A DNA stretch of 64,000 nucleotides from Spirosoma endbachense (GTDB taxonomy: Bacteria > Bacteroidota > Bacteroidia > Cytophagales > Spirosomataceae): assembly GCF_010233585.1 (NCBI RefSeq), contig NZ_CP045997.1:7878153-7942152 (forward strand). The letters are read 5' to 3'. The notes under the pieces were generated by a model that saw only the letters and a list, made by a program, of their open reading frames with translations, had not been told where the DNA came from and made no database searches. Each line of letters begins with the position of its first letter. Within the stretch, counting starts at the first letter, position 1. This document shows, piece after piece, positions 60,485 to 64,000 of the stretch. A program made the translations under genes and the position numbers.

Positions 60485-63400
60485 TCACTCAATTTCTATT
60501 TTATCAATCTCAGTCATTATTCTATCTGTTTCGGTCAGAGCTACGATGATCTTTTGGTAGTGTAAAATATCATCAAAATCTAACTTTCTGTCTTTCCGAT
60601 CTTTAAGCCATTTTTGAGCAGGTTGATAACCCCCAATATAAGAATCCCAAGCTACTTGCGGTATATGGGAAAAATATTGAGTTTCATTAATAAACACGTT
60701 TCCGTCCTCATATTTTATATTTTCAATTACATTACTGCCATCAACAGGATATTCAGTAATTAAATCTTCCACCAATGGACTTTCAAGCAGGTGTAACTGT
60801 CTGATTGTTCTTCCTAATCCAGCTAAATCTTTAAAAGTTTTTCTATCTTTTGGATACGGAATAATAGGAAAGCTCGTTTGTAAAAACTCTTTATATTTTC
60901 CTGTATATGTAAAGCTATGCATAATTGCATATATATAATCTAAAATATCCAAAGGATAAAAAATATCTTGATAGCCTTGAGGTAGATTAGCGGCTAGGTT
61001 ATCGTCTTCTATGAAGTATAGATTTAAATCTTTAGCTATCTTGGCAATAATATCAGTATTTAAATTTAGTATCCTACTTGAAGCTTTAATGAAATTTATT
61101 TCATCTTTTGATTCAGGATATAGATAAAGGGGGAAAATATTATTAATGTTATAAGCACTATACGTTTTATGACCTGCAATGTTTCTTGTTATGAACGCAC
61201 CAGGGCTCTCATTATCGGATAACTGTTTAGGGCATATTAATGCAATATTATCCTTTTTAAACATGTGCCTCATTACTTCTCCTCTAGGTCTACAATGAAA
61301 CCCTTTTGATTTCCCTGTGTAATAGGTATATCTATCTTCAAAAGGTCGATAAGTTATTTTTACTATATTGTTGAAATCGACCCCTGACTCCTTCAAGTCT
61401 TTTCTTGCAAGATTTACTTTCCAATCCTCGACATCTTTGCCTAATTTAAAATAGGTTCGAGCCTGTTCATCATCAAGCTCTAAGAATTTTTTTATTACTT
61501 TTTCAACTTCCTCTTTGGATATTTGAATAGTAAACTCGTCCCTAGCAGTTACAATGCCCGCTTTATTAAAATTGAATAAATTGTTGATTTTAAAACCATT
61601 TTCATATTCTTTTTCAACATCAGTATCTCGCTGCACCATATAGTACATAGGCGCTTTTGTGGGTATTTCTTTGTAAGGGATTGTTGTTAATGAGTTATTA
61701 TCTAAGAAGTCAAATTTGAAATCCCGCTTACCATACAAATCGCAATGAAATACTTTACCTAGCTCATTGTCTTTTTTATTTCCTGTTTTTATAAATATAT
61801 TTATTGACGTTCCTTGCTGAATATTAAAAAGATTCATATCTAAAGTCCCATCTTCAGAAACTTCTTTTTTATTGCTGTTTCCATGCAAATCTATAGTATA
61901 TATCTTATCATACGTTTTGAGTAGGCTCCAACGCATTCCTCTGAAAGTCGAATTGTCTAAAAATCCATGTGGATTTATGAAAGCTAAAACACCGCTACCA
62001 TTTTTTTCAATATAATACTGCCCATATCGTATGAATTTTACATAATCATCATTCAACCATTTTGAATTTCGTTCTTTTAGCTTCTCTCTTCCACCTGGTT
62101 CCTTTTTGTAATCTTCCATTAGCTTCATTATCCATTCACCTTTATTTTTACTTTCTCCATTGTAAGGTGGATTGCCAAGGATGCACATTACAGGCGTATC
62201 TCTTTTTATATGGTTAGCCTCGTTTGCTTCTGTACTAAGCCAATGAGCAAAAAGTGTTCCTGTATCTGGGTGATCTTCTTCTAAACTATTGGTAAGATAT
62301 ATTTTAAGTCTTTGTGATATAATTGGTTTATATCCAGTTTCAGCAAGTAGCAAATCGAGTTGTAAGTGTGCCATTGCATAACTAGCCATTAGTAACTCGA
62401 ATCCATTTAAGCGAGGTAATAATTGGGATTCTACATAGCTACTCCAAATACCTTTTTGCCCTTTGTACTTTTTGTAAATATGTTTCACTACTTCTGCTAG
62501 AAAAGTGCCTGTACCTGTTGCGGGGTCAAGAATTTGTACTTTGTGTACTTCTCTATCTATATATACTTCTTTAAGCTTAGAGCGTAAATCTCCCGTTGCC
62601 TTTACTGCTGTTTTAACTTTTATAGTCGTTTTACTTGTATCAGCTAGTCCAGATGGCAACCCAAATTCTGTCTTGAGAACATCATCAACCGCTCTCACAA
62701 TAAAGCTCACCACAGGTGCAGGCGTATACCATACTCCACGTTCCTTGCGTAAACTAGGGTCATACTCACTTAGAAATGTTTCATAAAAATGGATGATTGG
62801 GTCTTCCATTTTTGTAGACTTCCCATAGTTTTTAAATATTTCAACGACATTACAGGCGAGAAATATTTCAGCCAAACTATCTACAATCCATTTTATACGG
62901 TCGTCAATTTCTGGACCAGCTATGTAGCCAAACAGTTTACGTAAAAATGGATTACTTTTTGGGATTAGTTCGGCTGCTTCCTGTCTGCTGAAAGTGGGTA
63001 ATGTTGCATCATGAAAACGTGCAGCCAGCATTCCGTAAGCTATAGTTTGAGCATATACATCAGCAAAACCTTTGGGAGTTATGTCGTGGATTAATACATC
63101 CTTCAAACCCTCAAACTGTTGCTGCAAAGTACTATTTGCTTCATTGATTTCATCGCCAGTGATTGAGTTCTCTATTATCTCTGATAGAAGTTTCGCTTTA
63201 CCTGCCATCATTTCCGCCAGCTTCTTTGAACTCTTTATAGTCTGTCCGACGTATCCACAGAAGTCATTTATCAGGTTAGAAAACTTATCAAAGTTTTCTG
63301 GCAGGGCTTTTATACCACTACCGGTAATATCTGCTATTATGACTTTAACTACAAATTGACCATCACGATACAGGTAAAAGTTTAGGTAATCAGTAAAGAT

Positions 63401-63697
63401 TATGTTATTGAGCGCAGCTTTGTAACGGTCGAATTGTTCTTTGTTGCCAGTTACTTTGTTACCCTCTAAATCTCTGTCGCCAATATCCTTTGCTTCTATG
63501 TAGCCGACCGGAATATCATTTTTTGTGATGATGTAGTCAGGCGCACCAAATTTTTGCCTTTTTGGTTCATTCGTAGCCTCAACATTCGTTACTAAGGTTT
63601 CAATAAGCTGTTGTAAATCACCTCTAAAAGTATGTTCAGTAGCATTTCCTGCCTGGTAACGCTTGTTTACGCTATCTATGTACTCGTCTAACTTCAT
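60485..63697 (-). CDS. Single-polypeptide restriction-modification enzyme (type ISP / IIG-like N6-adenine methyltransferase)
   Basis: A 1070-residue protein. The N-terminus carries a PD-(D/E)xK-type nuclease motif (GAPDYIIT, Asp54; IEAK, Glu68-Lys70). A helical region leads to the N6-adenine methyltransferase with motif I DPATGTGTF (~residue 391) and motif IV NPPYNGES (~507). The C-terminal ~450 residues match the specificity region of type ISP enzymes (ITYRPFEDRYTYYTG, YHSFTYTGKYKEFLQTSFP-like segments). No helicase domain is visible, unlike LlaGI. The gene is strongly AT-rich compared with the rest of the window and lies beside dead transposons, which indicates horizontal acquisition. It should methylate and cut DNA at an unknown asymmetric site. 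Confidence 0.92.
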   Translation of the reverse strand: MKLDEYIDSVNKRYQAGNATEHTFRGDLQQLIETLVTNVEATNEPKRQKFGAPDYIITKNDIPVGYIEAKDIGDRDLEGNKVTGNKEQFDRYKAALNNIIFTDYLNFYLYRDGQFVVKVIIADITGSGIKALPENFDKFSNLINDFCGYVGQTIKSSKKLAEMMAGKAKLLSEIIENSITGDEINEANSTLQQQFEGLKDVLIHDITPKGFADVYAQTIAYGMLAARFHDATLPTFSRQEAAELIPKSNPFLRKLFGYIAGPEIDDRIKWIVDSLAEIFLACNVVEIFKNYGKSTKMEDPIIHFYETFLSEYDPSLRKERGVWYTPAPVVSFIVRAVDDVLKTEFGLPSGLADTSKTTIKVKTAVKATGDLRSKLKEVYIDREVHKVQILDPATGTGTFLAEVVKHIYKKYKGQKGIWSSYVESQLLPRLNGFELLMASYAMAHLQLDLLLAETGYKPIISQRLKIYLTNSLEEDHPDTGTLFAHWLSTEANEANHIKRDTPVMCILGNPPYNGESKNKGEWIMKLMEDYKKEPGGREKLKERNSKWLNDDYVKFIRYGQYYIEKNGSGVLAFINPHGFLDNSTFRGMRWSLLKTYDKIYTIDLHGNSNKKEVSEDGTLDMNLFNIQQGTSINIFIKTGNKKDNELGKVFHCDLYGKRDFKFDFLDNNSLTTIPYKEIPTKAPMYYMVQRDTDVEKEYENGFKINNLFNFNKAGIVTARDEFTIQISKEEVEKVIKKFLELDDEQARTYFKLGKDVEDWKVNLARKDLKESGVDFNNIVKITYRPFEDRYTYYTGKSKGFHCRPRGEVMRHMFKKDNIALICPKQLSDNESPGAFITRNIAGHKTYSAYNINNIFPLYLYPESKDEINFIKASSRILNLNTDIIAKIAKDLNLYFIEDDNLAANLPQGYQDIFYPLDILDYIYAIMHSFTYTGKYKEFLQTSFPIIPYPKDRKTFKDLAGLGRTIRQLHLLESPLVEDLITEYPVDGSNVIENIKYEDGNVFINETQYFSHIPQVAWDSYIGGYQPAQKWLKDRKDRKLDFDDILHYQKIIVALTETDRIMTEIDKIEIE

Positions 63698-63943
63698 ATC
63701 AAATTATTAAAAGGTAGTCTAGGATGAAAACCAAAATTAGCCGAATATCACTTGAAATAACCAGCGTTTTATTATCCTTATTGCATATTCGACGAGCTGG
63801 TATAGAACTGCTTAGAAAAGGTCAATCTAAAATCGTCCAATAAAAAGATAGTCAGTTGTATTAAATGAACTATGCAGGGCTTTCTTATAAAAACGGCAAG
63901 GAGCAGTTAGCCATACCTTTGTGGTTCTCTAGACTACAAAACC
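63698..63943. other. Leader region of the restriction-modification gene
   Basis: AT-rich, 246 bp, no gene on either strand. It must contain the promoter for the minus-strand enzyme and perhaps the left end of the element carrying the next frame. No control (C) protein gene is visible. Confidence 0.35.
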
Positions 63944-64000
63944 ATGACTGTCGCTCCCTGCTTGGCTAAACCTACAACATTTTTCCAACTTCTTGACCAA
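63944..64000 (+). CDS. Start of an unidentified gene cut by the window edge
   Basis: Nineteen codons (MTVAPCLAKPTTFFQLLDQ) from ATG 63944 remain open to the right edge. The surroundings suggest a transposase, but the fragment is too short to assign. It could equally be spurious. Confidence 0.3.
   Translation, partial: MTVAPCLAKPTTFFQLLDQ

Overview
The window looks like a chromosomal segment of a Bacteroidota bacterium of the order Cytophagales, closest in style to Spirosoma and relatives. This is inferred from gene content: glucose/sorbosone dehydrogenase-PKD-cytochrome c fusions, TPR-containing HisKA_2 sensor kinases, PycTM proteins and HdeD/NDH-2 neighbours. Base composition is close to 50% GC except for the clearly AT-rich last 3.5 kb. 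No rRNA, tRNA or CRISPR array was seen.

1-14 kb holds a glycoside-utilisation block on the + strand. It contains the C-terminus of a secreted sugar dehydrogenase/cytochrome c fusion, a serine hydrolase, a carbohydrate-esterase-like hydrolase, a small subunit and GMC large subunit of a sugar dehydrogenase, an exported TIM-barrel sugar isomerase/epimerase, an exported AGE-type 2-epimerase, an esterase, a GH36 alpha-galactosidase and another alpha/beta hydrolase. The combination suggests periplasmic oxidation of glycosides (3-keto-glycoside type chemistry) followed by isomerisation and hydrolysis. 14-16 kb carries a PycTM membrane protein with a degenerate HD domain, and an SDR.

16-58 kb is dominated by signalling and by redox/electrophile metabolism. 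Two paralogous sigma-54 activators with receiver domains (16.8-18.8 and 53.2-55.3 kb) and four paralogous TPR/HisKA_2 histidine kinases (28.6-30.8 kb and three in tandem at 45-52 kb) accompany many small oxidoreductases and alpha/beta hydrolases, an OYE, an AhpD-like protein, a catalase-related peroxidase, an aldehyde dehydrogenase, a DsbA-like protein, NDH-2 and HdeD. Two different inverted-repeat operator families can be read from the DNA. TCCAGAnnTACTGGA lies exactly 123 bp upstream of a shared sigma-54-like promoter at both 37.8 and 39.8 kb, and recurs between the second activator and the SDR/NDH-2/HdeD operon. TCCCyAAyAAGTTGGGGA precedes the NTF2-like and alpha/beta-hydrolase genes beside the first activator. 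The best candidate for an undescribed system here is a sigma-54-controlled stress regulon in two branches. 26.7-37.2 kb also contains a Na+/H+ antiporter, a single-domain response regulator, a serine hydrolase, an MFS transporter and a sulfatase.

24-26 kb is a gene graveyard produced by an old tandem duplication with reciprocal loss. 58.6-60.4 kb is a mobile-element graveyard: an IS630-type transposase broken by a 14-bp palindromic insertion, and an IS256-family element reduced to its two ends. This is followed by an AT-rich single-polypeptide restriction-modification enzyme that was probably acquired horizontally. The window ends inside a further short, unidentified reading frame.
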